Of a DNA stretch of 64,000 bases, positions 23,911 through 34,689 are shown piece after piece (the stretch's first letter is position 1; each line of letters opens with the position of its first letter). The notes under the pieces were generated by a model, which saw nothing but the letters and a program-made list of their open reading frames with translations, had not been told where the DNA came from and did no database searches. Source of the DNA: Loripinus fragilis (Eukaryota; Mollusca; Bivalvia; Lucinida; Lucinidae); the NCBI GenBank assembly GCA_964019695.1, contig OZ026524.1, positions 15,058,309-15,122,308 of the forward strand, in the 5' to 3' direction. Both the position numbers and the translations under genes were made by a program.

Positions 23911-24301
23911 AGACTCTACGGTGGCCCTGACGTAAAGCTTTAATCGGTTGGTTGGTACAATCAACAACGAATCAACAACAACGGAACCACTGCCTTAAAA
24001 CAAACATCAGCTAAGCTACTGGGGGCTTAAAGCATTTTACTGGTAAGAAATCTTCGTTCTAGATTCTGTTGTTGTTAAAACACAAAAAAAATGTTTAGCT
24101 CACATGGAGGCTTCCTAACTATTGCGATGTATCATCACAGAGAAACAATCTGATCAAATTAAGACACTATGATGTAACAAAGAAAATGCCTCACGACGCA
24201 CAGGTAGTCAGAGGTGAAGAAAACCTCAAGGCCCAGCCAAAGACAAGCACTAGGCACCAACCAACGGATTAAAGCTTTACGTCAGGGCCGTCGTAGAGTC
24301 T
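23911..24301. mobile_element. MITE with ~46-base TIRs
   Basis: The left end AGACTCTACGGTGGCCCTGA, continuing through CGTAAAGCTTTAAT and GGTTGGTTGGT, is mirrored at the right end with about three mismatches in 46. The interior has no ORF. It lies about 200 bases after the fossil ORF at 21525-23700 and may be an independent insertion or a derivative of the same element. Confidence 0.75.
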
Positions 24302-24474
24302 AAGTTGTTTTAGTAGGAAATTAAGAGTAAGTTTATACCAATTTACACTTATTTATCACAGTGTGTATAAATCAAATATTTTATATTTTGTATAGTTCAC
24401 CCTGTTGCATAACTATAACCTAGTTAGACAGTATAACCAGAAGTACGTTTTCCTTTTAAAAGGGATTACACTAA

Positions 24475-24921
24475 GGCCTGATTTTTTTTATTAGTTGATT
24501 TACGGGATTTTGTTCAGATTTAGGTTCGGGGGGACGAAAAAATAAAAAATAAAAAAGCTCTGAAAATGACCAGTTAACTGGTCATTTTCAGAGTTTTTTT
24601 TTCTTTTTTTTTCAGAGCTTTTTTTTATAATATCCCCAGAAACAGTAAAACTAGAAGTGGTAAACCAACAGTCTGTATTAAATCTTTGACAATTTTATCA
24701 TTTTCCTAAAAATCTGGAAAGGACAATCACTTTTTACAGTGTCACTCTCAAAAATACAGAGGCAGAACCTCACAAAAATATTACTTTTTTCAATGAAACA
24801 AATAATATTTAGAGTCGGCGGATAAAATAAAAAAAAAATTAGAAATTAATTTTTTTTTTCTTACTTTCCGGAAAATTACAGTAGAAGGGTTAGTAAATCA
24901 TCTAATAAAAAAATTCTGGCC
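24475..24921. mobile_element. TAA-flanked MITE, GGCC-type ends, copy 2
   Basis: The ends are GGCCTGATTTTTTTTATTAG and its imperfect complement finishing in TTCTGGCC. The left flank is TAA and the right TGA. The internal hairpin AGCTCTGAAAATGACCAG (24557) is shared with copy 1 at 10152-10534. The GGCC start and TTA/TAA-type site fit a PIF/Harbinger origin. Confidence 0.65.
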
Positions 24922-25586
24922 TGATATTAATTTTTGGTGACAAGTGTCTGTTTATATTTCTTATATCGGTTCACTTATTTAATTGGCGTTTCTATTTGTG
25001 ATATCTCTATAACTGATTTTCTCAAAATATTGATTTAAGAATTGAATTAACCTTTTTAAAGATTTCAAAAGTTATCCAAACAGGCGGGCCAAAGCCAACT
25101 TAACCAGCTGGCAGCTATTTACGAAGCAAATCAGCCAGAAAAAGCACCTTAAGACATGTTAAAGCCACAGACGACTTAGAACAACCTAAAAAGTCTCCAA
25201 AACTGAACTGCGTTTTTGAAATCTTAAGAGATATTGTTGCCTGAAAAGTGCATGTAAAGTATGTGAAAGAGCTGTATGCCATGGAAGTATAATAAGCCAC
25301 TGTGGGTGACAACAAGTGTATGGTAAATGTATATTGTTTTTCCACGTATGGGCGAATGCTAATTTTAAATTTAAATTGACTTTAGACCATTTGTGTTACG
25401 TGGTGAGGAAAACCTTTTTTGTGACAGTTACATCGGCGCTGATCAGACTGCAATCGCTTCCTAGAAGGTAGTTATATATGAAACGGCAGCAATGTCAATA
25501 GATGGGTAGTAACTAGAGCTGGGAAGGTTTGTTGACGTCTTACCAGATTACCGACTCTTCTGTCAGTCCATATAAGAGTTTTATCT
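24922..25586. other. no gene seen
   Basis: AT-rich DNA. A truncated hairpin core GGCGCTGATCAGACTGC lies at 25435-25451. Nothing else supported. Confidence 0.3.
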
Positions 25587-25799
25587 ATATAATACGGAAG
25601 CCCTGGAGGGACATTTTGACTTATTACTTATCACTTATTACTTACTACTAATTACTTACTACTTATTACTTATCACTTATTACTTACTACTTATCACTTA
25701 TTACTTATACTTATTACTTATCATATCATTTACCATCCCTATAACGGCGGGAAGCTCCATTGTACATTCCCTGTAATAGCCTCAACAGCAGCAGCATAG

Positions 25800-25990
25800 G
25801 GAGTGCAATGGCTCAGTGGTAGAGTGCTTGACTCGAGACCGATGGGTCGCGGGTTCGAGCCTCACCGGCGTCACTGCGTTGTGGTTCTTGAGCAAGACAC
25901 ATTTATCCTAGCTTAGTACTGGTTCAACCCAGGAAGACCCGTCCCTACATAACTGAAATATTGTTGATGGGACGTAAAGAATCAAATCAA
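25800..25990 (+). mobile_element. tRNA-derived SINE inside the foldback
   Basis: The head has an A-box-like TGGCTCAGTGGTAGAGTG and a perfect B-box GGTTCGAGCC at 25852-25861, spaced as in a tRNA gene. The body continues TTGAGCAAGACACATTTATC and GGTTCAACCCAGGAAGACCC, a layout typical of metazoan SINEs, and ends near an A-rich tract at about 25985. It has no counterpart in the right arm of the foldback, so it inserted later. Confidence 0.7.
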
Positions 25991-26014
25991 ACAAAACCAA
26001 AAGCAGCAGTAGTA

Positions 26015-26075
26015 GTAGTAGTAGTAGTTGTATATGTGTAGTTGGTGTTGCTGTGTTTGCTGTATTAGTAGTAGT

Positions 26076-26107
<32 letters not shown>

Positions 26108-26319
26108 TGTAGTAGTAGTAGTATATGAGTATTTGGTGTTGCTTTATTTGCTGTAGTAGTAGTAGTAGTAGTAGTAGTACTAGTAGTAGTACTAGTAGTT
26201 GTAGTAGTAGTAGTAGAAGTAGTAGTAGTATATGTGTAGTTGGTGTTGCTGATTTTGCTGTAGTAGTAGTTGTTGTGATAGTAGTAGCAGTAGTAGTAGT
26301 AGCAGCAGTAGCAGTTGTT

Positions 26320-26366
<47 letters not shown>

Positions 26367-26395
26367 CGTAAAACTAGTAGTCGTAAAAGTGTTGG
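26015..26395 (+). repeat. (TAG)n trinucleotide array, left arm
   Basis: Long runs of GTA/TAG broken by TATGTGTAGTTGGTGTTGCT-like units that repeat three times (near 26030, 26125 and 26230). Confidence 0.9.
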
Positions 26396-26464
26396 TTTAA
26401 GTAGTAGGAAAACTGGTTGTTATTGATATTGTAGTAGTGTATTACTAAAATAGTTATAGGTATA

Positions 26465-26590
26465 GTTTGTAGATGTTGTTTGATGCTGTAGTAGTGTTGT
26501 TGTAATAGTAGTAGTGATAGTACCACCACTATCACCACTACTATTACAACAACACTACTACAGCATCAAACAACATCAACAAACTATTAT
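26465..26590. repeat. central palindrome of the foldback
   Basis: TAGTTTGTAGATGTTGTTTG and the following 35 bases are mirrored almost exactly after a three-base centre at about 26521-26523. A third partial copy lies at 26895-26950. Confidence 0.85.
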
Positions 26591-26609
26591 TCTAACTATT
26601 CTACTGATA

Positions 26610-26654
<45 letters not shown>

Positions 26655-26664
26655 CACTTCTGCT

Positions 26665-26840
26665 TACAAGTAAGTATTAACTTATAAGTATTAACTAATA
26701 AGTATTAAGTAATAACTAATAAGTATTAAGTCATAATTAATAAGTATTAAGTAATAAGTAATAAGTATTAAGTTATAATTAATAGGTAATAACTAATTAG
26801 TATTAAGTCATAACTAATAAGTATTAAGGTATAGCAAAAA
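26665..26840. repeat. AAGTATTAA-type minisatellite
   Basis: About eleven degenerate units of AATAAGTATTAAGT and related 11-15 base forms between the central palindrome and the right trinucleotide arrays. Confidence 0.7.
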
Positions 26841-27019
26841 GTCATAACTATAGCCACCACTACTACTATTACTAACCACCACCACCACTATTACCACTAC
26901 TATTACAACAACACCACTACAGCACCAAATAACATCTACAAACTATATATATATATATATAACTATTCTACTAAAAAACTTCTACAACATCAATATCAAC
27001 CAGTTTTCCTACAACTTAA

Positions 27020-27068
27020 ACCACCACTTTTACTACTACTAGTTTCACTACTATTACTACTACTACTT

Positions 27069-27131
<63 letters not shown>

Positions 27132-27254
27132 CTACTACTATTACAGCAGCAGCAACACATATACCATTACTACTACTACTAATTCTACTACTACTACTAC
27201 CTAAACTACTACTACTTCTACTACTTCTACTACTACTACTACTACTACTACTGC

Positions 27255-27315
<61 letters not shown>

Positions 27316-27455
27316 CACAGCTACGACTTTTACTATAGCTATTTTAATATTACAACTACTACGTTAACCTTTAACAACAACCATTTTCCACCGCTACAGC
27401 CACTGCTTTTACTCTACAACTACTACTTCTACTATTACTTCTACGACTACTACTT

Positions 27456-27525
<70 letters not shown>

Positions 27526-27615
27526 AGCAATAACAACAGCTACGACTATTCTATTACTACCTTTCTACTACTACTACAACCACAACTTTTTCTACTACTA
27601 CTACTACTACTGCTA
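27020..27615 (-). repeat. (CTA)n and (AAT)n arrays, right arm
   Basis: CTA runs at 27040-27130, 27165-27255 and 27460-27525, with AAT repeats at about 27254-27314. They are the mirror image of the TAG arrays of the left arm. Confidence 0.9.
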
Positions 27616-27987
27616 ACAAGTAAGCAAGGGCTTTCGTACTCTACGGCTATTACAGGGAATGTACAATGGGGTTTCCCGCCGTTATAGGAGTGATAAATGA
27701 TATGATAAGTAATAAGTAGTAAGTAATAAGTAATAAGTGATAAGTAGTAAGTAATAAGTAATAAATAATAAGTGATAAGTAATAAGTAGTAAGTAATAAG
27801 TGATAACTAATAGGTAAAAATGTCCCTCCAGGGCTTCCGTAATATAACACCTATTCAGTGGTCCGTTTTAAACACCATAGTCGTTGGTCCTCGAGGGTCT
27901 GTTGACCTATCTTCAGATGTTCGTGAAATGAAATTATCTAAGCAATGTAACATTTCACTACCAAGGTCAAGGTCAGGAAACTGTAGA

Positions 27988-28180
27988 CACACCGGATAGG
28001 TGGCAATCAAAAACAATAATAACGACGAACGTAGATCAAAAATCAGTATAAACAGAGTTTTCGATTGCCATCTGTCGCCCGACGGGCGACAAATGGCAAT
28101 CGAAAACACTGTTTCTAGCGATTTTTGATCCGCGTTCGTCGATTGTAAAGAGCATTTTCGATTGTCGCCTATCCGGTGTG
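27988..28180. mobile_element. foldback MITE, CACACCGGATAGG ends, copy 2
   Basis: A 193-base element begins CACACCGGATAGG and ends with the complement. It is flanked by a direct repeat GTAGA (27983-27987 and 28181-28185), the probable target duplication. The centre pairs GATTGCCATCTGTCGCCCG with CGGGCGACAAATGGCAATC. Copy 1 is at 8776-8971. Confidence 0.8.
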
Positions 28181-28205
28181 GTAGACAAGCCATAAGAAAA
28201 GTTTT

Positions 28206-28400
28206 GGGCGTAAAATTGTGATTACTATCTTATCCATCAGTTTAAACTTGTGATTTGGATGCTAAAAATAACCATCACGCTGAGGCTGTTCTTTCGAGTA
28301 CCCACAACACAATTATGTTTAAGTTGAGAAATAAATAAATAGAAAAAAAAAATACGCACGCTTGTCCGGATGTCTGCATGCAGTATCGTACTCAATGCAA
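28206..28400. mobile_element. degraded relative of the FAM124-intron hairpin MITE
   Basis: Shares CTTATCCATCAGTTTAAAC, TACCCACAACA, GAGAAATAA and ACGCAC with 12735-12895, but the central stem is mostly decayed. No ORF. Confidence 0.5.
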
Positions 28401-28760
28401 GCAGTTTGTCAATTCCAGTAACTGTTGTAGTTCTTTAAGTCGAATATACAATGTATATAACCTTAAGGCTACTTGGAATAATTTCCTCAAAATACCGTTG
28501 AGCTTAAGAAAATATTTTAATTAGGGGTCACGTCAGTCTCTGGTGTTTCTGACGTAATAGTACAAACATTAATTTCGAAACATGATGACAATTTAGAGAG
28601 AAATTACTGACTTAAACCTATGTCACTTAAGGCAGTATGCTTTATCAGATCGGATTGTCAAAGATTACAGTTACTCAAAAATGACGACTGACAATATCTA
28701 GGGTAAAGTCATGGAACTTCGGACATCAGGTAAATTCGGTCACACATTTGCAGACAGTGG

Positions 28761-28805
28761 AAATCCAGATGAGACGGTTCATAATGAGCCGTCTCATCAG
28801 GATTT
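28761..28805. repeat. short hairpin GATGAGACGG
   Basis: AAATCC, one base, GATGAGACGG are mirrored as CCGTCTCATC, one base, GGATTT around an 11-base loop. The 28400-28760 stretch before it shows nothing recognisable. Confidence 0.5.
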
Positions 28806-28887
28806 TCAAACAGTGAGACGACAATAATAGAGTGTTCATAGTGGCGGAAGGCTCAGTCTAAAGTTCAAGACCTTTTTCCCCACTTTG

Positions 28888-29449
28888 TATTATTAGACTG
28901 TTCGCTTACTGTAAAGGCGGCGACTTTAATATTCATATCTGGGCGTGGTTCGGCTATTTCATCTGTAAAGGAAGGGAAATCAGGTTTTATATATAATTTG
29001 GTAAAGAGTTATAAGCTTTTGGGCCGCAAACGTGGATGCATTTTATGAAAATCCTAACCGTATACACACTGAACTCATATTTATTAACCCTTAAAGCGCA
29101 TAATCACAAAATGTATGTTTTTTGTCGTCCACTAAAATATTTGAAGCCTAATAGACAAACAGTGTGGATCCAGATCAGACTGCTCCTGTAGGAGCAGTCT
29201 GATATGGGTCCACATATTTGCCTCTATGCTTATGTTAAATAGACATTTTCAGATGCAGTTATTTTGCTGCGTTTTAAGGACTAAATAATTTGTTTTTTGT
29301 CTATACTGAGGTAATGGCGCAAGATGATACAGTTACTTTTGAATAAAACCACGCCTCATTTTCAGCTTTTACCCATGTCTAAGGTTGACCAGTCCTAATT
29401 ACGCATTCATGAGGTGCCGCCTTTACAGTAAGCGAAAAGTCAAAGAATA
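28888..29449. mobile_element. hairpin MITE, GACTTTTCGCTTACTG ends, intact copy
   Basis: A 562-base element. Its ends are TATTATTAGACTGTTCGCTT and the complement of TATTCTTTGACTTTTCGCTT, both followed by ACTGTAAAGGCGGC. The centre at 29164-29212 is a near-perfect hairpin TGGATCCAGATCAGACTGCT with its mirror. The second copy, inverted and split by a Harbinger element, is at 43168-46232. This copy therefore shows the empty site GGTCAACCTTAGACATGGG (read on the minus strand). Confidence 0.85.
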
Positions 29450-29514
29450 CAAAATATAGCTCAGCCCTGTGTGCATGTTTAAAGTCACTATATACATAAA
29501 ACCAGTGACCGGGC

Positions 29515-29757
29515 TTCGAGGTTATTAACCATTTTTCATGCTCTACTCACCTGAGCATGAAATTTGCATTACTCATTAAGTCTAGAGTGCTAAAAATAAA
29601 AGATGTTTCTTGCTTTAAAACTCTCAGATGTTGTATTTGTCTTGCTACTTATTGTAAAATGCTAACATTATATAGATGGCGTGACATTTATTTGCAGAAT
29701 TTTCATGCTCATCTGAGTAAAGCATGCAAAGAGGTTCATAACCGTAATGTCAAATAT
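29515..29757. repeat. element with TTTTCATGCTC hairpins
   Basis: ATTTTTCATGCTCTACTCAC pairs with TGAGCATGAAATTTG at the left, and a related TTTTCATGCTCATCTGAG motif lies at the right. Similar CATGCTCA...TGAGCATG hairpins sit at 338-361 and 2176-2202. The ORF across it has no recognisable product. Confidence 0.4.
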
Positions 29758-30916
29758 TAGTTAAAAAAGCTGGATTTGGAGGGAAGAACACTTTTCAAAC
29801 GGCGAACAATAACTTGCAATTTGAGGCACATATCTGCTCCTTCGCTGTTTTATATTTCGCTGGTTTTGTCTTAACTTGAGTTAACTATCAATGACGAAAG
29901 TTACTAGTATGTTAATGAAACATCTGGGCGTAATTTCAAAACAAAGGAAGTGATATCGGGAAGTTTGGAAGAAAACGTGCCAAAAACATGACTGATAATG
30001 ACAATATCTTAAGAGCAGAAGAATGTCACATCAACGTGGTTGAATACTGCGTTTAGGTTTCAAAATCGCATGACGTTGTTATATCATAACAAAAAGTGTT
30101 ACTACATGTACATGTACGAGCGCGCGCAGGACATTCGTGTTCTTATCTGATATCGTGTGAAAGGCCAGCACATGCGATTTTTGTACTTTTTATACATGCG
30201 CAAATACCTTTTTTAAACGCTCATGTTGATGTATCCAGTGGGACTAGGGATCTGGAGTTTCGACTGATTCTTCACCTGTACCATTCATTACTTATGCAAG
30301 CAGCAATGGTTCTGGCGCGTCTGTGCGTATGCGCCGATGCGACACGTATCGAAATCTCATGCATTTGTCCATATATGCAATTCAAACTGTATCTTGACAT
30401 AAAGGCTAATGTAGCCCAGATTAATCCAGTAGGTCGACATATATTGTATTTAGTACGAATCTTCATCCTCAACGCGCACTTCGTACGCTTGCAACAAATG
30501 GTCAGGTGAGAGCGCGTGCATATGCAGGCTCATCCACGCATACCCCATAATTAACACATGGAATTTGCGTGGATGCGGCGCAATTTATACATGAAATACG
30601 CAGTGGTCAATTAAACGCCGCAGGTACATTGTATTTACATTAATTGTATTTAACTGTTAACTGTGTATTTAAGTCATGATATTTGCATTGTTCGATGCGT
30701 TAATTCGACAATGGTTACGTCATTAATGCTAATTCCGACGTGATTTGAAATTTAATGTCTAATTTTATTGCAAATTAATTAAAGGACAACATTCTTGAAA
30801 TTTTATCAAATGAGCATCGGCATTTTATGAAGGATCTGTCCCATACGGAAGTGTATTAGCCTATAGTATCCATAATTCAGTCCAACAATGGCAAGTACAA
30901 AGGTCGAAATATTGAG
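29758..30916. other. no gene seen; contains a repeat shared with 13.7 and 53.0 kb
   Basis: The part at 30170-30345 (ATACATGCGCAAATACC ... AAACGCTCATG ... GTGGGACTAG ... GTCTGTGCGTATGCGCC) resembles 13650-13815 and, in mirror form, 53000-53170. The rest is unremarkable. Confidence 0.35.
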
Positions 30917-31144
30917 TTAAGGCGTCAAAATATGAAATGAGCCAGCTAATGGAATGTTGGACTTATTTGGTCGGGGAGCCAACACACGTGTTGTTGATTT
31001 TTTATCTGTTGATGCACTGCTCGAACTGTTGTTTTCTTCCTGAAAGTAAGAATAATTTTCTTTCTGTTTTGCCACCGGAATCCTTTGATCCACATACCAC
31101 CTTATAGCTCTATTTTTAGTTTTTGCCACATCATTTGATACCAT
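30917..31144 (-). CDS. possible terminal exon, unknown product
   Basis: A 75-codon frame reads MVSNDVAKTKNRAIRWYVDQ, then a Ser/Asn-rich run, and ends PLAGSFHILTP before TAA. Composition looks protein-like, not low complexity. A TTTCTTTTAG acceptor-like sequence lies directly upstream on the minus strand (near 31152), and a second, ATTCTTACTTTCAG, lies inside the frame. I do not recognise the protein. It could be the 3' exon of a gene whose other exons lie outside or are too short to see, or a chance frame. Confidence 0.25.
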   Translation of the reverse strand: MVSNDVAKTKNRAIRWYVDQRIPVAKQKENYSYFQEENNSSSSASTDKKSTTRVLAPRPNKSNIPLAGSFHILTP

Positions 31145-31822
31145 ATTGATCTAAAAGAAATCGCTACTTGGATAACAAATGGCGATCACGAGGGACGTAT
31201 TTTTCCATCCCATCCTCACACGAAAATGGATACTTTTTCTTGTTCATTATTGACATTATGTTTTAAAATAGGCTTTAATACGCTGAGATGCAATATAACA
31301 CGATGGAGTCATTTTTGACTAAAACACCGACGTCACTTGACGACCATGCGTGTGATTTCCAATACGACAAATGAATAGTCCTCTCGTGGCAGCCTGGGTA
31401 AGATAACATGGGTAAGATATAAAGATGTTCTATCCCAGGTTAAAATCTTAGATATCCCTAACCGTTGTGCAAGAAACCAAATTATTGGCTTTGCGCTTCC
31501 TCAAGTAGCAAAGGCTCTGACAAAACTTCGATTGCGCACATGGCCTCGTCGCTGAAAATAAGTAACAAAATCTCCACAAATAAGATAATCAACATAATTT
31601 CAATCTGCATGACGTTTATTGAATACACCGTATTTGGTTCTTTTTAACGTTCCCCATTTTTTTAATGCATATCAAGATACAAAAATATTCTCTGTGAGGA
31701 GCGTCCTACGCACAGCAGAATGTCGCCAGTGTGTGATTGTACACGGACAGAAATAGTTCTAGTCTGTCTGAATTTTATGATTAAACAGATACTGGCCAGC
31801 CCATGAGAGAATGGAACAGGTT
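31145..31822. other. no gene seen
   Basis: ATCCCATCCTCACACGAAAATGG at about 31206 recurs near 50486 and inverted near 38058, so part of this stretch is an old repeat. Nothing else supported. Confidence 0.3.
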
Positions 31823-32053
31823 TTAACCCTTAATGCGCCAATCGCAACAAAAGTCGTCTGCTTTTCTCGTCTGCTGAAATGTTTAAGAAACCTCTATGAC
31901 AAACAATGTGGACCCAGTAGAAGCAGTCTGTTCTGGGTCCAAGCTGTTTGCTTTTATACTTATTTCGTCAGTAATGTTAGGCAATTATTTGCAGCAGACG
32001 ACTTCAGCAGACGACATTTTCAGATGCATTTTTCTTGGCGCTTTAAGGGTTAA
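31823..32053. mobile_element. MITE with TTAACCCTTAA-GCGC ends, copy 1
   Basis: Begins TTAACCCTTAATGCGCC and ends GGCGCTTTAAGGGTTAA, with GTCGTCTGC / GCAGACGAC inside and a central TGGACCCAG / CTGGGTCCA stem. Copy 2 is at 40680-40900 and a diverged copy at 59561-59772. Confidence 0.75.
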
Positions 32054-32635
32054 ATGCGTTAGGTCACTTTTAAAACGTACATTGTCAGCTAACAGAAAAG
32101 AATGGATCAGACGGTAGGCTTGAGGTAGAATTTTGGTCGGAAACTTCTATAGTCTACTTCTATATTTAGAGTGCTCGAGCAGCGATGGTCTCCCGAATAT
32201 TCGCTTGTCGCCTTTTGTATTAAGCTCTAACGTGCTTGCTCAATCCATTTTGGTGTTTCTCTATCTGTTATTTGTTTGTAGGCTTAGTGCGCTGTTTTTA
32301 ACCATTGAAATTTAGAATCTTGTTTGCAACTCATCTTACTGAGGAAATGAGAGGTGGCCGATTGCTTATGATTTTTGCTTCTTGCTTCTTTGTCCAGAAA
32401 ATGTTGTTTGCTTATTGCTTCTGCTGCATATATACAAATGCTCATCAGACTAATTTTATCGCGTTATAAAAACTATTAATCCTGATCAGACTACTCCTTA
32501 TGTAGCAAACTAATATGGGTACATACTGTGTGTCATGTATGCCATAAAAGTGAATTAAGCATAAGTGAGAGCGGACAACAAATCACGCGAATTGCGGAAA
32601 ACATGGGTAAACATTGATCTTGTGTTTTAAACCAT
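32054..32635. other. no gene seen
   Basis: AT-rich; no supported frame. A weak GATCAGACTACTCC core fragment lies near 32484. Confidence 0.3.
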
Positions 32636-32850
32636 TTATGCCGAATAGGTTTTCCAATCTTTATCAATTGGAAACGTTCATTGCCAATTTTAGGGTTGTT
32701 GGGTAGTATTTTTCCTTTTTATTAAAATTTTAATAGAAGATTCTGTAAGCAAACAGTGGAGACTCTGATCAGACGCCGCACAATGATCTGGGTCTGCACT
32801 GTTAGCATATGTCCCACAAAAAGTACGCTAGGCTTATATGGGTCAAAAAA
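32636..32850. mobile_element. hairpin MITE, GCAAACAGTG core
   Basis: Carries GCAAACAGTGGAGACTCTGA with a mirrored GGGTCTGCACTGTTAGC, and flanks CCAATTTTAGGGTTG and TATGTCCCACAAAAAGTACG that recur, inverted or direct, at 2357-2575 and 48244-48445. Confidence 0.6.
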
Positions 32851-33362
32851 TGGGTACATTGAAGACAATTGTATGTGGTTGGTTTAGGGATTTCATGGCA
32901 ATATCCACTTGCTTTTCGTTTTGTAATATGTTTGTATTATAGCAACATTGCTGTCAAATATTCCCCTTATATACCAACAGTGTTGCCAGTCCACTTTTGC
33001 GTGTTTGATTAAATCAGTCGTTGCAACAATTCGCCTCAAATAGAATGTATTAGATACGATCATCAGACTTATATTATTTCATACTATCATTAATCATACG
33101 ATTTTGCCATGCATGAAAATACTATAAGTATATTTGTTTTTGTTTTTTTTCGCAATATTTTGTGACGTATTCTTCTCTAAGAGCACCAAGTGCATCCATA
33201 CAGATACCATCGCATATAATTCTCGAAACGTGGTTGGGTTATGGCAGAAAGCCATAATAAAGAATACCGCTTGAGCTAATGCTAGGGGCTGTGACATTTG
33301 TTGTACTTTCAGTTAATGTTTATGAACATGCACAACAATTCTGCTGTATTCATATTTTGTCG
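32851..33362. other. no gene seen
   Basis: No supported coding frame, RNA gene or repeat pair. Confidence 0.3.
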
Positions 33363-33493
33363 GTTCTCTTTATTTCTAAAGGATCCTTTTTTCGTGATTT
33401 TATACGATTATCTAGGTTTTCTTGTCATGAACAAGAAAACATAGATAATCGTATAAAATCACGAAAAGCGGATTCTGTAGAAATAAAGAGAAC
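33363..33493. repeat. 131-base hairpin with ~62-base arms
   Basis: GTTCTCTTTATTTCTAAAGG continues into ATTTTATACGATTATCTAGG and TTTTCTTGT, then a five-base loop CATGA, then the mirrored arm with few mismatches. No second copy was seen in the window. Confidence 0.85.
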
Positions 33494-33834
33494 ACATAGG
33501 TTGACAAATAGTAGCAGGAATATATTATGCTATTTAATCATTGATTAATGGCGTTTTTGTTCATTTACTACTTAAAATATATCACGTTTACAGGCAAATG
33601 CATCTGTGTCATACTGGTTTAACCTCAGCTAAATACAACTGACCTGAGACAAATATTGCTGGCCTCAAGTCAATATTGATTTACCTTCAATCAATACAGA
33701 AATCCATGCAGTGTAGTTAATTATTGATATAGAAAATAGGCGATTTGTCTGAAACGGGTAGTACTACAAAGCCCTCCAAACTTTACCCTGCTAGGACCAC
33801 ATTACATTATTATTTTGTCGATGCCTTAAGTCAG
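33494..33834. other. no gene seen
   Basis: AT-rich flank between a hairpin and a minisatellite; nothing supported. Confidence 0.3.
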
Positions 33835-34620
33835 CCAAACATCGAAATAGCATAGACCGTCAGTTTATAGGCACATGCACCTTGAGATAACATGTAACGT
33901 CAGTTTATAGCCACACCTCAAAGCTTTCAGCATAGAACTTCAGTTCATATCAACGAATCAAAGCTTGAGATAGCATAGTACACCGGTTCGTAGCACACCA
34001 CTCAAAGCTTTAATTAGTATAGAACATCAGTTCACGGGCCATCAAAGCTTTAGAAAGCATATAACATCAGTTCAATCCACCACTCAAAGCTTGAATTACT
34101 GTAGAACATCAGTTTACAGGCTCTCAAAGCTTCAGAAAGCATAGAACAACAGTTCTTGTCCACCACTTAGAGCTAGTATATAACTTCAAATCATAGCCAT
34201 TACTCAAAGCTAAAGTTAACATAGACCGTCAATGCATATCCACTTTTCAAAGCTTGGGCTTGTATATAACGCCAGTTCCTATCCACCACTCAAAAATTGA
34301 CTTGCATAGAACAGTAGTTCACAGGCCCATCAAAGCATGAGATAGTACAGAACATCAGTTCCTATCCATCAAAGCATGAGATAGTACAGAACATCAGTTC
34401 CTATCCACTACTCAACGGTTGAGATATAGCATAGAACATCAGTTCATATCCAGCAATCAGGGCTTGAGCTAGTACATAGCTTCCGGTCATAGCAACTTCT
34501 AAAAGTTTGAGATAAAATATCCAAAACTCAAAGCTTGAGGTAGCATTGAAAGTCAGTTCGTACCCACTACTCAAAGCTTTAGATAGCATAGAACGTCAGT
34601 TCGTAGCCACTGCATTGGAA
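33835..34620. repeat. degenerate minisatellite (~50-base units)
   Basis: Units containing CATAGAACATCAGTTCAT, CCACCACTCAAAGCTT and GAGATAG recur about fifteen times with many substitutions and length changes. The array stops about 70 bases before the LINE remnant. Confidence 0.75.
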
Positions 34621-34689
34621 CGAGAGTATTAAAGCTTGCTGCCATACATATAGCTGAACATGTTACCTTCATTTGTAATCACAGTATAA

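Larger units (their letters stand above)
25587..27845. mobile_element. ~2.26 kb foldback element with satellite arms
   Basis: The outer arms mirror each other: GGAAGCCCTGGAGGGACATT at 25602 against its complement ending near 27837, then ACTTATT/ACTTACT satellite arrays (25620-25730 and 27695-27815), then CCTATAACGGCGGGAA and ATTGTACATTCCCTGTAATA (25738-25782) against 27644-27690. The middle holds TAG repeats on the left and CTA repeats on the right. A central palindrome at 26465-26590 turns around TACCACC near 26521. A tRNA-derived SINE interrupts the left arm. Serine- and valine-rich ORFs here are trinucleotide repeats read as protein. Confidence 0.75.

Noticed and set aside
26125..27318. 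Serine-, valine- and isoleucine-rich ORFs of 91-100 codons
   Set aside because: They are TAG/CTA/AAT microsatellites read as protein, on both strands.
33835..34620. CRISPR-like array
   Set aside because: Units are diverged, spacers are not unique or of equal length, and the context is a eukaryotic minisatellite beside a LINE fragment.
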